Of a DNA stretch of 64,000 bases, positions 1-13,600 are shown piece after piece; within the stretch, counting starts at the first letter, position 1; every line of letters begins with the position of its first letter. The stretch is taken from contig JAPDFW010000113.1 in NCBI GenBank assembly GCA_028826165.1, positions 120,062 to 184,061 on the forward strand, in the 5' to 3' direction. A model generated the notes under the pieces. It did no database searches. It saw only the letters and a program-made list of their open reading frames with translations, and had not been told where the DNA came from. The position numbers were made by a program, and so were the translations under genes. This DNA comes from Anaeramoeba ignava (taxonomy: Eukaryota; Metamonada; Anaeramoebidae).

Positions 1-1602
1 TTCAATATTTAATATTCAATTTAATTTCCAATATTCAATATTCAATAATATTCGATTCAATTTAATTCAATATTCAATTCAATATTCAATTTAATATTCA
101 ATTCAATATTCAATTCAATTCAATTCAATTCAATTCAATTCAAATTTAATTTTTTTAATTCATTCAATTTAATTCAATTCAATTCAATATTCAATTCAAT
201 ATTTTAATTTAATTTATTTTAATTTTAATATTCAATTTAATATTTTAATATTTAAATTCAAATTCAATATTTTATTCAATTCAATTTTCAATTCAATTTA
301 ATTTAATTCAATTCAATATTTCATTCAATATTTCAATTCAATTTAATTCAATATTCAATTTTTAATTTCAATTCAATTCAATTTAATTTAATTTAATTCA
401 ATATTCAATTCAATATTCGAATTTCAATATTCAATTCAATTATTCAATTCAATTCAATTTCAATTCATTTCAATATTTAATATTTTTATTCAATATTCAT
501 TATTTAATATTCAATTTCAATTCAATATTTCAATTTAATTCAATATTCAATTCAATTTTATTCAACCAATATTCAATTCAATATTCAATTTAATTCAATT
601 CAATATTCAATTTAATTCAATTTAATATTTAATTCAATATTTATTCAATATTTAATTCAATATTCAATTCAATTCATTTCAATATTCAATTCAATTCAAA
701 TTTAATTTAATTTTAATTTAATTTAATTCAATATTTTCAATATTTAATTCAATATTCAATTTAATTCCAATATTTAATTCGATATTTAATTTAATAATTT
801 AATTCAATTCAATATTCAAATATTCAATATTTAATTCAATTTTAATTCAATTCAATTCAATTTAATTTTTTTAATTTAATTTAATTCAATTCAATTTAAT
901 ATTTTAATTTAATATGATTAATATTCACCCAATATTCAATTCAATAATTTATTTAATTCAATTTATTCAAATTTTCAATTCAATATTTAATATTCAAATA
1001 TAATTCAATATTCAATTTAATTTTAATTCAATTCAATTTCAATATTTAATATTTTAATTATTTATTCAATATTTCAATTTAATTTTCAATATTCAATTTA
1101 ATTCAATTTAATATTTCAATTTTCAATTTAATTTCAATATTCAACCAATATTCAATTCAATTCAATATTTAATTTAATTCAATATTCAATTCAATATTCA
1201 ATTCAATATTCAATTTAATTCAATTCAATTCATTCAATTCAATATTCAATTTTAATTCAATTCAATTCAATTTATTAATTCAATATTCAATTCAATATTC
1301 AATTTAAATTCAATATTTAATTCAATTCAATTTAATTCAATTTAATATTCAATATTCAATATTCAATTCAATATTCAATTTAATATTTAATATTTAATTT
1401 AATTCAATATTCAATTCAATATTCAATTCAATATTCAATATTTAATTCAATATTCAATTCAATATTCAATTTAATTCAATTTAATTTAATTCAATATTCA
1501 ATTCAATATTTAATTCAATTTAATTTAATTCAATTCAATTTAATTTAATATTCAATATTTAATTTAATTTAATTCAATTCAATATTCAATATTTAATTGT
1601 AG
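1..1602. repeat. TTCAAT-type satellite, probable intron of the coiled-coil gene
   Basis: The stretch is built almost wholly of short TTCAAT, TTCAATA and TTTAAT units with no open frame. It ends in TTTAATTGTAG at 1592-1602, a good 3' splice site, and coding sequence in the frame of the downstream gene starts directly after it. I read it as the 3' part of an intron of at least 1.6 kb that begins outside the window. The plus (sense) strand is nearly free of G, so it offers few cryptic AG or GT sites. Confidence 0.75.
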
Positions 1603-3921
1603 ATCCAAAAAATTGCAGAAAAACTTTCACCTACAAATAAAAGTTTACCAAACCCACGATTATTTCCATTAAAAGTTAAAAGACTCTCAAGAACAAAATC
1701 ATTCAACACATCATTCGTATTAAGTTCACAAGCAAATTTAATCAATCCAAAAATACGCGATATTTCAAAACAATTAGAAAGTCAATATGAAGAAAAAATA
1801 CTTGAATTAAAAAAAATGATGAATGCATATGAAAACGAGAAACAGATGCTGAAAGAGCAAATGAAATCAGAAGAGAAAATCCAGAAGAAACAAATCAACG
1901 CGGAAGAGATGAAGGAAATTAACAGCAAAAAAGCAGAAATTAGCGAACTAAAAATTGAAAATCAGCATATTCGGCAGGAAATTCTCAAAAAACAAGAGGA
2001 AATTGATAAGGAAAACCAAGAGTATCAACGCCGTAAAACGGAGCTTGAACAAACGCACAAGGAAAGAGAGGATGAGCTGCTTTCAATCAAACAATCACAT
2101 GATAACGAATTGGAAAATATGCAAAAACAATTTGAAATAAGAAAACAAGAACTCGTTATGGAGCAACAAATGCTTGAGAACTTGGTTGCCCAGCTCGAAA
2201 AGGAACTGAACCAAGAAGAAAAACAATCGGAACAAATCAAGAAAAAGCAAATATTGAAGCAAACTTTCCAACAAAAAGAACAGCAAAAGAAAAAACTTGA
2301 ACAAGAAATTCAACAGCAAAACGAACGCAATCGTGCATTTGATTCCAAGAACAAAGAAGATCAGGAGAAACTGGAACGATTGCGCCGCAACAAGGAGATA
2401 CAAGAAATATCGCTGAAAAATATAAAAAAACAATATGAAGAATTAACTGTCGAAATTAATCAAATCAAAGAATCAAATCAGATAAAAATGCAGCAGTTGA
2501 ACAACAAGATTGAAGACAAGGAAAACGAGCTCAGAGTTCTTGTCTTCATTTCTGGAAATCCCGAACTTGGCGGTTATGAGAAAATTCCAGAAAACCACAA
2601 ACAAGAAAAATCATACTTTTTGCAAATGTCGCAAACAATAGAAAATTTAGAGTCGCAGATCAACAAACTCGATGAGAAGAAGGTGGACAATGCAGAACTG
2701 CAGAAACAACTGGATGAGATTACGCAGAAAACAAATCACTACCGCAAACATGAAAACGAGCAAGAGCTTAATCTTAAAAATATGAATGATCAAATTCAAC
2801 AAGATTTGGATCAATTATCAAATCACAGAAAAGATCTCCAGCAAAAAATCATGCAGAAAACAAAAACAATCAAAACCGCCGAGCGCAAAATCGAGCATCT
2901 CAGACAAAGCACTTATGGCGAAGAGCTGCGCAATAGAATGCTTAAGCAAGAAATTGAGGAAATTGAGCAACAAAAGCGCAATCTCAAAAATGAGTCTGAA
3001 TTTGAGATGAAAAATTTGAACATGAAATTGGAAAAAATAGCAGAGGAAGAAAAAGCACTCCAACAGAAAAACATTGAGTATCAAAAAAGTGTTGAAGATC
3101 TTCCGAATCAATTGTCTGAATCGCTGAAGAAATTGCGAGGATTTGTTGAGAAGGCACAAAAAGTGGAAAATTCAAAACTTTCCAAAAAACAAAAATTACA
3201 ATTTATTAAAGAAAATCAAGAAATCTTTCAGTTCTCACAAGGATATGAAAAACAGAAGCAGGAAATCAAGCAAATCACGTCTCAATACGATGATAATTCC
3301 AAGCAATTGAATATTTGTTTAGGAATGATAACACAAATCAATCAAGAAATTTCTGAACTTCAAAAACACATTTTGGAACAAAAAAAACTATTAGAAAATG
3401 AAATTGCAAGTTATAAACAGCTCAAGCGTGAATACCAGACTTTTCTTAGCCAGAATTCAATTTTTTTTGGAGATGTTTTTGAACAAACAAAATCTCATTT
3501 ACTTTCCAAATTAGATCGCAAACAGAAAAAATTACAACAGATTAAATACCAACTCAATTTGAGAAGATTTCAACGGAAATTAAAGAAAAAATATTTTTAC
3601 AGGCAAAAATTAACTGATAAACTTGATGAGATCAGAAAAAGTTCTCAAATGTCTTTACAACGTTCTGAATCGTTTCAATTTGCTCTTCGCGCAAAGGAAT
3701 TGACTAAATCTTTAAGAGAATTGACCCAAGAAAGAATTAGTGTTCAACAAAAACTTATTGCTCTTGAAGAAAAACGTGATTTTTTACTTCAATTAAAACC
3801 AATTTATAAACTTTTTTCTGCTCGTTCAGTTCAAATTGGTGTTCAAGCTCAAAAAGTTGAACAAGATAAATTAATTTTTCAAAGTGAAATTGATCGATTG
3901 AATAATTTTCTTTTGTTTTGA
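1603..3921 (+). CDS. Long coiled-coil protein, last exon (5' end outside window)
   Basis: The reading frame is open from the acceptor at 1602, well upstream of the first ATG at 1816, so the 1816 methionine is probably internal. The exon encodes about 772 residues. The first ~50 are not coiled-coil (S/P/K-rich, with PNPRLFPLKVKRL). The rest is almost continuous heptad-like K/E/Q-rich coiled coil, broken near residue 310 by a short G/P-containing piece (ISGNPELGGYEKIP). No enzymatic domain is visible. Such proteins are usually structural (cilium, basal body, cytoskeleton), but I cannot assign a family. Codon use is more GC-rich than the surrounding DNA. The stop is TGA at 3919-3921. Upstream exons are missing from the window. 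Confidence 0.8.
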   Translation: MQKIAEKLSPTNKSLPNPRLFPLKVKRLSRTKSFNTSFVLSSQANLINPKIRDISKQLESQYEEKILELKKMMNAYENEKQMLKEQMKSEEKIQKKQINAEEMKEINSKKAEISELKIENQHIRQEILKKQEEIDKENQEYQRRKTELEQTHKEREDELLSIKQSHDNELENMQKQFEIRKQELVMEQQMLENLVAQLEKELNQEEKQSEQIKKKQILKQTFQQKEQQKKKLEQEIQQQNERNRAFDSKNKEDQEKLERLRRNKEIQEISLKNIKKQYEELTVEINQIKESNQIKMQQLNNKIEDKENELRVLVFISGNPELGGYEKIPENHKQEKSYFLQMSQTIENLESQINKLDEKKVDNAELQKQLDEITQKTNHYRKHENEQELNLKNMNDQIQQDLDQLSNHRKDLQQKIMQKTKTIKTAERKIEHLRQSTYGEELRNRMLKQEIEEIEQQKRNLKNESEFEMKNLNMKLEKIAEEEKALQQKNIEYQKSVEDLPNQLSESLKKLRGFVEKAQKVENSKLSKKQKLQFIKENQEIFQFSQGYEKQKQEIKQITSQYDDNSKQLNICLGMITQINQEISELQKHILEQKKLLENEIASYKQLKREYQTFLSQNSIFFGDVFEQTKSHLLSKLDRKQKKLQQIKYQLNLRRFQRKLKKKYFYRQKLTDKLDEIRKSSQMSLQRSESFQFALRAKELTKSLRELTQERISVQQKLIALEEKRDFLLQLKPIYKLFSARSVQIGVQAQKVEQDKLIFQSEIDRLNNFLLF

Positions 3922-3948
3922 TTTTTTTTTTAATCAAAAAAAAATTTA

Positions 3949-4160
3949 TTTTATTTTCAAAATTTTCATTTTTTTTTTACATTTTTAAAAAAAAATTTAT
4001 TATGGTTTTGATAAATAAAATGGAATTAAAAAAGATTTTCCAAATCAATTTTTATATTCCATTTTAATAAAATTTAATTTTAAAAAACCAAAATTAAATA
4101 ATCCGTGTCCAATAGAGAAAGAAAATGAAATAACTTTCTTTCTTTTTTATCCGCGGAGAT
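3949..4160. repeat. Structured ~210 bp element, copy 1
   Basis: Nested perfect inverted repeats: TGGTTTT 4003-4009 with AAAACCA 4084-4090; AAAATGGAAT 4017-4026 with ATTCCATTTT 4056-4065; inside that, GATTT 4034-4038 with AAATC 4042-4046 around a 3-nt loop. A second hairpin follows: CCGTG 4103-4107 with CGCGG 4152-4156 (one T-G wobble), enclosing GAAAGAAA 4117-4124 with TTTCTTTC 4135-4142. A second copy lies at 7131-7344. It could be a structured non-coding RNA gene or a MITE-like element. No known RNA family is recognised. Confidence 0.7.
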
Positions 4161-7130
4161 AACAATAAAATAATAAATATAAATTAAATTATAATTTAAA
4201 ATTAAATTTCTTTATTTTTTTATTTATTAAAAATTTAATTAAAAATTAAATCAATTTTATATTTATTTTTAAATATATTTTATTAATATTTTAAACATAA
4301 AATTAATAATAAAATAATAAATATAAATTAATTTATAATTTAAAATTAAATTTCTTTATTTTTTTTATTTTCAAAATTTTAATTAAAATTTAAATCAATT
4401 TTATATTTATTTTTAAGTATATTTTATTTATATTTTAAACATAAAATTAATAATAAAATAATAAATATAAATTAATTTATAATTTAAAATTAAATTTCTT
4501 TATTTTTTTATTTATTAAAAATTTAATTAAAAATTAAATCAATTTTATATTTATTTTTAAATATATTTTATTTATATTTTAAATATATAAATTAATAATA
4601 AAATAATGAATATAAATTAAATTTATAATTTCAAAATTAAATTTCTTTTATTTTTTTTATTTATTAAAAATTTAATTAAAAAATTTAAATTAATTTTTAT
4701 ATTTATTTTTAAGTATATTTTATTAATATTTTAAAACATAAAATTAATAATAAAATAATAAATATAAATTAAATTATAATTTCAAAATTAAATTTCTTTT
4801 ATTTTTTATTTATTAAAAATTTAATTAATTTAAAATTAATTTTATATTTATTTTTAAATATAATTTTATTTATATTTTAAACATAAAAATAATAATAAAA
4901 TAATAAATATAAATTAAATTATAATTTAAAATTAAATTTCTTTATTTTTTTATTTATTAAAAATTTAATTAAAAATTTAGATTAATTTTATATTTATTTT
5001 TAAATATATTTTATTTATATTTTTAAACATAAAAATAATAATAAAATAATAAATATAAATTAAATTATAATTCAAAATTAAATTTCTTTATTTTTTTATT
5101 TATTAAAAATTTAATTAAAAATTTAAATCAATTTTATATATTTTTAAATATATTTTATTTATATTTTAAACATAAAATAAATAATAAAATAATAAATATA
5201 AATTAATTTATAATTTAAAATTAAATTTCTTTATTTTTTTATTTATTAAAAATTTAATTTAAAATTTAAATCAATTTTATATTTATTTTTAAATATATTT
5301 TATTTATATTTTAAATATAAAATTAATAATAAAATAATAAATATAAATTAATTTATAATTTAAAATTAAATTTCTTTTTATTTCTTTTATTTATTAAAAA
5401 TTTAATTAAAAATTTAAATCAATTTTATATTTATTTTTAAATATATTTTATTTATATTTTAAACATAAAATTAATAATAAAATAATAAATATAAATTAAT
5501 TTATAATTTAAAAATTAAATTTCTTTATTTTTTTATTTATTAAAAATTTAATTAAAATTTAAATCAATTTTATATTTATTTTTAAATATATTTTATTTAT
5601 ATTTTAAACATAAAAATTAATAATAAAATAATAAATATAAATTAATTTATAATTTAAAATTAAATTTCTTTTATTTTTTTTATTTATTAAAAATTTAATT
5701 AAAATTTAAATCAATTTTATATTTATTTTTAAATATATTTTATTTATATTTTAAACATATAATTAATAATAAAATAATAAATATAAATTAAATTATAATT
5801 TAAAATTAAATTTCTTTATTTCTTTTATTTATTAAAAATTTAATTAAAATTTAAATCAATTTTATATTTATTTTTAAGTATATTTTATTAATATTTTAAA
5901 TATAAAATTAATAATAAAATAATAAATATAAATTAATTTATAATTTAAAATTAAATTTCTTTTATTTCTTTATTTATTAAAAATTTAATTAAAAATTTAA
6001 ATCAATTTTATATTTATTTTTAAATATATTTTATTTATATTTTAAATATAAAAATAATAATAAAATAATAAATATAAATTAATTTATAATTTCAAAATTA
6101 AATTTCTTTTATTTTTTATTTATTAAAAATTTAATTAAAATTTAAATTCAATTTTATATTTATTTTTAAGTATAATTTTATTTATATTTTAAACATAAAA
6201 ATTAATAATAAAATAATAAATATAAATTAATTTATAATTTAAAAATTAAATTTCTTTATTTTTTTATTTATTAAAAATTTAATTAAAAATTCAGATCAAT
6301 TTTATATTTATTTTTAAGTATAATTTATTTATATTTTAAATATAAAATTAATAATAAAATAATAAATATAAATTAATTTATAATTTAAAATTAAATTTCT
6401 TTATTTTTATTTATTAAAAATTTAAATTAAAAATTTAAATTAATTTTATATTTATTTTTAAGTATAATTTATTTATATTTTAAACATAAAATTAATAATA
6501 AAATAATAAATATAAATTAATTTATAATTTAAAAATTAAATTTCTTTATTTCTTTATTTATTAAAAATTTAATTAAAATTTAGATTAATTTTATATTTAT
6601 TTTTAAGTATAATTTATTTATATTTTAAACATAAAAATTAATAATAAAATAATAAATATAAATTAATTTATAATTCAAAAATTAAATTTCTTTATTTCTT
6701 TTATTTATTAAAAATTTAATTAAAATTTAGATCAATTTTATATTTATTTTTAAGTATATTTTATTTATATTTTAAACATAAAATAAATAATAAAATAATA
6801 AATATAAATTAATTTATAATTCAAAATTAAATTTCTTTATTTTTTTATTTATTAAAAATAAATAAAAATTTAAATCAATTTTATATTTATTTTTAAGTAT
6901 ATTTTATTTATATTTTAAACATAAAATAAATAATAAAATAATAAATATAAATTAAATTATAATTCAAAATTAAATTTCTTTATTTTTTTATTTATTAAAA
7001 ATTTAATTAATAATTAAATCAATTTTATATTTATTTTTAAGTATATTTTATTAATATTTTAAATATAAAATTAATAATAAAATAATAAATATAAATTAAT
7101 TTATAATTCAAAATTAAATTTCTTTATTTT
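4161..7130. repeat. 144-148 bp satellite array, block A (about 20 monomers)
   Basis: Head-to-tail monomers can be followed by the recurring AATAATAAATATAAATTA and AATTAAATTTCTTTATTTTT segments, for example near 4168, 4312, 4456, 4602, 4755 and 4897. The spacing is about 144-148 bp. Monomers differ by single substitutions and by A/T run lengths. There is no coding potential. The period is close to one nucleosome. The block is flanked on both sides by the structured element. Confidence 0.9.
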
Positions 7131-7344
7131 TTTTATTTTCAAAATTTTCATTTTTTTTTTTACATTTTTAAAAAAAAATTTATTATGGTTTTGATAAATA
7201 AAATGGAATTAAAAAAGATTTTCTAAATCAATTTTTATATTCCATTTTAATAAAATTTAATTTTAAAAAACCAAAATTAAATAATCCGTGGTTGCGTTAG
7301 AAAAAGAAAATTAAATAACTTTCTTTCTTTTTTATACACGGAAA
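7131..7344. repeat. Structured ~210 bp element, copy 2
   Basis: It is nearly identical to copy 1 over the nested hairpins; the innermost loop is TCT instead of TCC. The second hairpin diverges between its arms but keeps pairing: CCGTG 7286-7290 pairs fully with CACGG 7337-7341, where copy 1 has a T-G wobble. It sits 3,183 bp after copy 1 and is followed by another block of the same satellite. Confidence 0.7.
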
Positions 7345-10300
7345 TAACAATAAAATAATAAATATAAATTAAATTATAATTCAAAATTAAATTTCTTTAT
7401 TTTTTTATTTATTAAAAATTTAATTAAAATTTAAATCAATTTTATATTTATTTTTAAGTATATTTTATTTATATTTTAAATATAAAATTAATAATAAAAT
7501 AATAAATATAAATTAAATTATAATTTAAAATTAAATTTCTTTATTTTTTTATTTATTAAAAATTTAATTAAAAATTTAATCAATTTTATATTTATTTTTA
7601 AATATATTTTATTTATATTTTAAATATAAAAATAATAATAAAATAATAAATATAAATTAAATTATAATTTAAAATTAAATTTCTTTATTTTTATTTATTA
7701 AAAATTTAATTAAAAATTAAATCAATTTTATATTTATTTTTAAATATATTTTATTTATATTTTTAAACATATAATTAATAATAAAATAATAAATATAAAT
7801 TAAATTATAATTCAAAATTAAATTTCTTTATTTTTATTTATTAAAAATTTAATTAATAATTTAAATCAATTTTATATTTATTTTTAAATATATTTTATTT
7901 ATATTTTAAATATAAAAATTAATAATAAAATAATAAATACAAATTAAATTATAATTTAAAATTAAATTTCTTTTATTTTTATTTATTAAAAATTTAATTA
8001 AAAATTTAATCAATTTTATATTTATTTTTAAATAATATTTATTAATATTTTAAACATAAAGATAATAATAAAATAATAAATATAAATTAAATTATAATTT
8101 TTAATTAAATTTCTTTATTTTTTTATTTATTAAAAATTTAATTAATAATTTAAATTAATTTTATATTTATTATTAAGTATATTTTATTTATATTTTAAAT
8201 ATAAAATAAATAATAAAATAATAAATATAAATTAATTTATAATTTAAAAATTAAATTTCTTTATTTTTTTATTTATTAAAAATTTAATTAAAAATTTAAA
8301 TCAATTTTATATTTATTTTTAAGTATATTTTATTTATATTTTAAATATAAAATAAATAATAAAATAATAAATATAAATTAAATTATAATTTAAAATTAAA
8401 TTTCTTTTATTTTTTTTATTTATTAAAAATTTAATTTAAATTTAAAATCAATTTTATATTTATTTTTTAAATATATTTTATTTATATTTTATACATAAAA
8501 TTAATAATAAAATAATAAATATAAATTAATTTATAATTTAAAATTAAATTTCTTTATTTTTATTTATTAAAAATTTAATTAAAATTAGATCAATTTTATA
8601 TTTATTTTTTAAATATAATTTATTTATATTTTAAATATAAAAATAAATAATAAAATAATAAATATAAATTAATTTATAATTTAAAATTAAATTTCTTTTT
8701 ATTTTTATTTATTAAAAATTTAATTAATAATTTAAATCAATTTTATATTTATTTTTAAATATATTTTATTTATATTTTTAAATATAAAATTAATAATAAA
8801 ATAATAAATATAAATTAAATTATAATTCAAAATTAAATTTCTTTATTTTTTTATTTTATTAAAAATTTAATTAAAAATTTAAATCAATTTTATATTTATT
8901 TTTAAGTATATTTTATTTATATTTTAAATATAAAATAAATAATAAAATAATAAATATAAATTAAATTATAATTTTAAAATTAAATTTCTTTATTTTTTAT
9001 TTATTAAAAATTTAATTAAAATTTTAAATCAATTTTATATTTATTTTTAAATATATTTTATTTATATTTTTAAATATAAAAATAATAATAAAATAATAAA
9101 TATAAATTAATTTATAATTCAATTTTAAATTTCTTTTTATTTTTTATTTATTAAAAAAATTTAATTAAAATTTAAATCAATTTTATATTTATTTTAAATA
9201 TATTTTATTTATATTTTTAAACATATAAAAATAATAATAAAATAATAAATATAAATTAATTTATAATTTAAAATTAAATTTTTCTTTATTTTTATTTATT
9301 AAAAATTTAATTAAAATTTAAATCAATTTTATATTTATTTTTAAATATATTTTATTTTATATTTTTAAACATAAAAATTAATAATAAAAATAATAAATAT
9401 AAATTAATTTATAATTCAATTTTAAATTTCTTTATTTTATTTATTTATTAAAAATTTAATTAAAATTTAAATCAATTTTATATTTATTTTTAAATATAAT
9501 TTATTTATATTTTATATATATAAATAATAATAAAAATAATAAATATAAATTAATTTATAATTCAAAATTAAATTTCTTTATTTTTATTTATTAAAAATTT
9601 AATTAAAATTTAAAATTAATTTTATATTTATTTTTAAATTATATTTTATTAATATTTTAAATATAAAAATAATAATAAAATAATAAATATAAATTAAATT
9701 ATAATTTAAAATTAAATTTCTTTATTTTTTTATTTATTAAAAATTTAATTAAAAATTTAAATCAATTTTTATATTTATTTTTAAGTATATTTTATTTATA
9801 TTTTATACATAAAAATTAATAATAAAATAATAAATATAAATTAATTTATAATTTAAAATTAAATTTCTTTATTTTTTTTATTTATTAAAAATTTAATTAA
9901 AAATTAAATTAATTTTATATTTATTTTTAAATATATTTTATTTATATTTTAAACATATAAATAATAATAAAATAATAAATATAAATTAAATTATAATTCA
10001 AAAATTAAATTTCTTTATTTTTTTATTTATTAAAAATTTAATTAAAATTTAAATCAATTTTATATTTATTTTTAAATATATTTTATTTATATTTTAAATA
10101 TAAAAATAATAATAAAATAATAAATATAAATTAATTTATAATTCAAAATTAAATTTCTTTATTTTTTTATTTATTAAAAATTTAATTAAAAAATTTAAAT
10201 CAATTTTATATTTATTTTTAAATATATTTTATTTATATTTTAAACATAAAATAAATAATAAAATAATAAATATAAATTAATTTATAATTTAAAATTAAAT

Positions 10301-10490
10301 TTCTTTATTTTTTTATTTATTAAAAATTTTAAATAAAAAATTTAAATCAATTTTATATTTATTTTTAAATATATTTTATTTATATTTTAAACATAAAATT
10401 AATAATAAAATAATAAATATAAATTAAATTATAATTCAAAATTAAATTTCTTTATTTTTTATTTATTAAAAATTAAATAAAAATTAAATC
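7345..10490. repeat. 144-148 bp satellite array, block B (about 21 monomers)
   Basis: Same monomer family as block A and almost the same length (about 3.15 kb). The two together look like a higher-order repeat of structured element plus about 20 monomers. The array ends where AATTTTCTCTTCATTTTTTT begins near 10488. The remaining ~180 bp to the villin stop codon are A-rich 3' flank with AAAAAAG and AAG runs and nothing else visible. Confidence 0.9.
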
Positions 10491-10669
10491 AATTTTCTCT
10501 TCATTTTTTTATTACTTTCTTTCTGTAATCCATAAACCAATCTTCAAAGAAAAAAGAAAAAAGAAAAAAGAAAAAAGAAAAAAAATTGAGTTGAATTGAA
10601 CTGAAAAAAAAAAAAATCAAATAAGAAGAAGAAGAAGAAAAAAAAAATTAAAAAAAAAAAAAATTAAAT

Positions 10670-13600
10670 TTAGAAAAGTCCAACTTTTTTCTTCGCATTG
10701 TTTTGTTTCCATTTAGGAAGAGCTTCAAAAGCAGATTTATCCATTGCGAAAACCTTCTTAAATTCCTCATCACTCAAATAAGTTTCAAGCCTAGTTGGGT
10801 CAACACCAACGGGTAACGGTTTCTTCTTAAGAGCAGCAAGAGGGAATACTTTGATGTCATATTTCTTAAGTTCTTGTCTGACATCTTGAGGACCAGTTCC
10901 CATCATTGCAGCAAGTTTTCTTGAGTACGGATCAGTACCCATTTTTTTACGGTCCCAACCAAGGAAATGAGCAGTAAAAAGTTGTGGTTCGTGACCGGCA
11001 ACAATTCTCAAAATGGGGGTATCTGGTGAACGACCATCAGGAGCGTTTTTGATATAATCAACGGCTGTTTCCATTGCTTTTTGATGTTCATTTGGATTTG
11101 ATTCACCGCCGATCCAAATGAAGATTTCGTTGTAAGTATCAAGCAAATAGACATCGTCATTTGTCAAGTCGTCTTGCGAGAAATTGAAGACTTCTTCGAC
11201 TCTGAAGACGCCAGTTGCGTCGCTCATGTGGAACAAACGGGGATCAGCAGGGTCGTCTTGCAAATAGTCTTCATCAGCATATTTGGTTTTTCCGCCGAGT
11301 TTGTCCCAGAATTCTTGTGGTTCGCTGCCTTCGTTAACGATTTGCTGTTGACGAGATCCTTTGACAATGTCTCCGATATGTTTTCCTGTTTTCTTCTCGT
11401 CTTGGTTCGATCCTTTGCCGTACCAGACGTATTGTTTGTGTGGGATGTTGAGAATAAACACATCGCCAGAGTTTAATGATGTTGCTTTAGCTTCCACTTC
11501 AGTTCCGCGAGTGTTGATTGCATTTGTTCCTCTGACATGGAAAAGTTCAATCTTTGATTCGTCGATTTTATCTGTATCGGTTTCCTTGAGGGTTTTGAAA
11601 CCGCTTGCCTTTCCTCCGGTTCTGACAACCATTTCTCCTTTGAAAAGACTTAAGAAATGGTTTGGTTCTTTTCCTTGAACAACACGCACTTGAACAGCGC
11701 ATCCGCCCATTGAATCGTCGAGTTCTTTTGTAAGCAAAGCAGATGCTCCCTTTTCATCTTGGGTGCTATCTCTTCCCTGCCAGAAATAAATGATGTGACT
11801 CTCGCGACCGTGATCCAAATATGTGTATAAGATGATATAACTGTCGCCGCCCCAGAATTGTCCGTATGTTTTTGGATCAACATCTGCGCGCTTGAAATCT
11901 TCCACTCGCCAGATCTTAAGCTTGCCGCTTCCGTCGTCAACCATTCTTTCTTTGTATTCTTGTTTCTCGTGCATTTTGGAAACATCGATTTTGGGCTGTT
12001 CTTGTTTGACAGCAATTCTTCTTTCAGGTCCTTGTATGTCTTTTGGCATCTTAACTTTCCTCCAATCGGGGAATTTCTCAATAAACAAGGGTGTTTCTCC
12101 TCCTTCAATAACACGTGTGACTGGAGTCCAATTGGGTCGATTATTTTTGGTTAAAAATGCAACGGCGTTTTTCATTGATTCCCGTTTTTCTTGATCTGTT
12201 GAGCCTTTTCCAATCCACACAAAGATCTCAGATGTGCAATCTAAAATGAAACAATCCATTGTGTCCAACATTGCTCTTTTAAGTGGTGCGCGTGCTTCTT
12301 CAGTGATTTTGAGCTCGCCACTTTCATCGCAAACTCGGTATAAAACAATTTGAGAAAGTGCCATTTTTTCGAAGGCAAGATCATCACCGCCTTCTTCAGC
12401 AGTCTTAATTCTTCCCTTTCCGCCAAGAGCTTTCCAGAACTCATCGGGTTCTTTTCCTTGTTCGATGATTTGTGCTTTTGCTCGTCCGCCTCTTTCGTCG
12501 TCTTTGATTCTTGAAACAACTTCTAATCCTTTCATTTTTTCCATTCGATTTGCTTCTTTTCCGTTCCATTGGAAGATCTCAAGTCCGCAATCAAGAACAA
12601 AAACATCTCCTGCGTTTAATGATTGATGTGTAACTGGTACTTGTGTGCATCTTACATTTCTTCTTCCTTTTAAGTGAAGCAATCTTGTTTTGTAAACATC
12701 TCGTTCTACATGTCGGAATCCTGAATCAATTCCACCTTCTTCGTATTCAATTCCTCCTTTCCAAAGTGCGAGAAACATTTCACTTTCATGATGTTGAACT
12801 TCACGATCTATTATAAAAATTAAAAATTATAAATAAAAATATAAATTATAAATAAAATTATAAATTAAATTATAAATTAAATTATAAATAAAATTATAAA
12901 TAAAATTATAAATAAAATTATAAATAAAATTATAAATAAAATTATAAATAAAATTATAAATAAAATTATAAATAAAATTATAAATAAAATTATAAATTAA
13001 ATTATAAATAATAAATAAAATTATAAATAAAATTATAAATAAAATTATAAATAAAATTATAAATTAAATTATAAATAAAATTATAAATTAAATTATAAAT
13101 AAAATTATAAATTAAATTATAAATAAAATTATAAATAAAATTATAAAATAAAATTATAAATAAAAATTATAAATTAAAATTATAAATAAAAATATAAATA
13201 AAATTATAAATAAAATTATAAATAAAAATTATAAATAAAATTATAAAATAAAATTATAAATAAAATTATAAATAAAATTATAAATAAAATTATAAATAAA
13301 ATTATAAATAAAATTATAAATAAAATTATAAATAAAATTATAAATAAAATTATAAATAAAATTATAAATAAAATTATAAATAAAATTATAAATAAAATTA
13401 TAAATTAAAATTATAAATTAAAATTATAAATAAAATAATAAATAAAATTATAAATTAAATTATAAATAAAAATATAAATTAAAATATAAAATAAAAATTA
13501 TAAATTAAATTATAAATAAAAATATAAATAAAATTATAAATTAAATTATAAATTAAATTATAAATAAAAATATAAATAAAAATATAAATAAAAATTATAA

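Noticed and set aside
1-1602. Telomeric repeat at the window start
   Set aside because: Units are irregular TTCAAT/TTTAAT, with no G-rich strand, and they end in a splice acceptor.
1816-1818. ATG at 1816 as start of the coiled-coil protein
   Set aside because: The frame is open with protein-like codon use back to a TTGTAG acceptor at 1602, so this methionine is probably internal.
3949-4160. tRNA or known snRNA in the structured element
   Set aside because: No cloverleaf, no A/B boxes, and no Sm-site or branch-recognition sequence I can identify.
4161-10490. CRISPR-like regularity of the satellite
   Set aside because: No spacers; repeats are directly adjacent, 144-148 bp, and the genome is eukaryotic.
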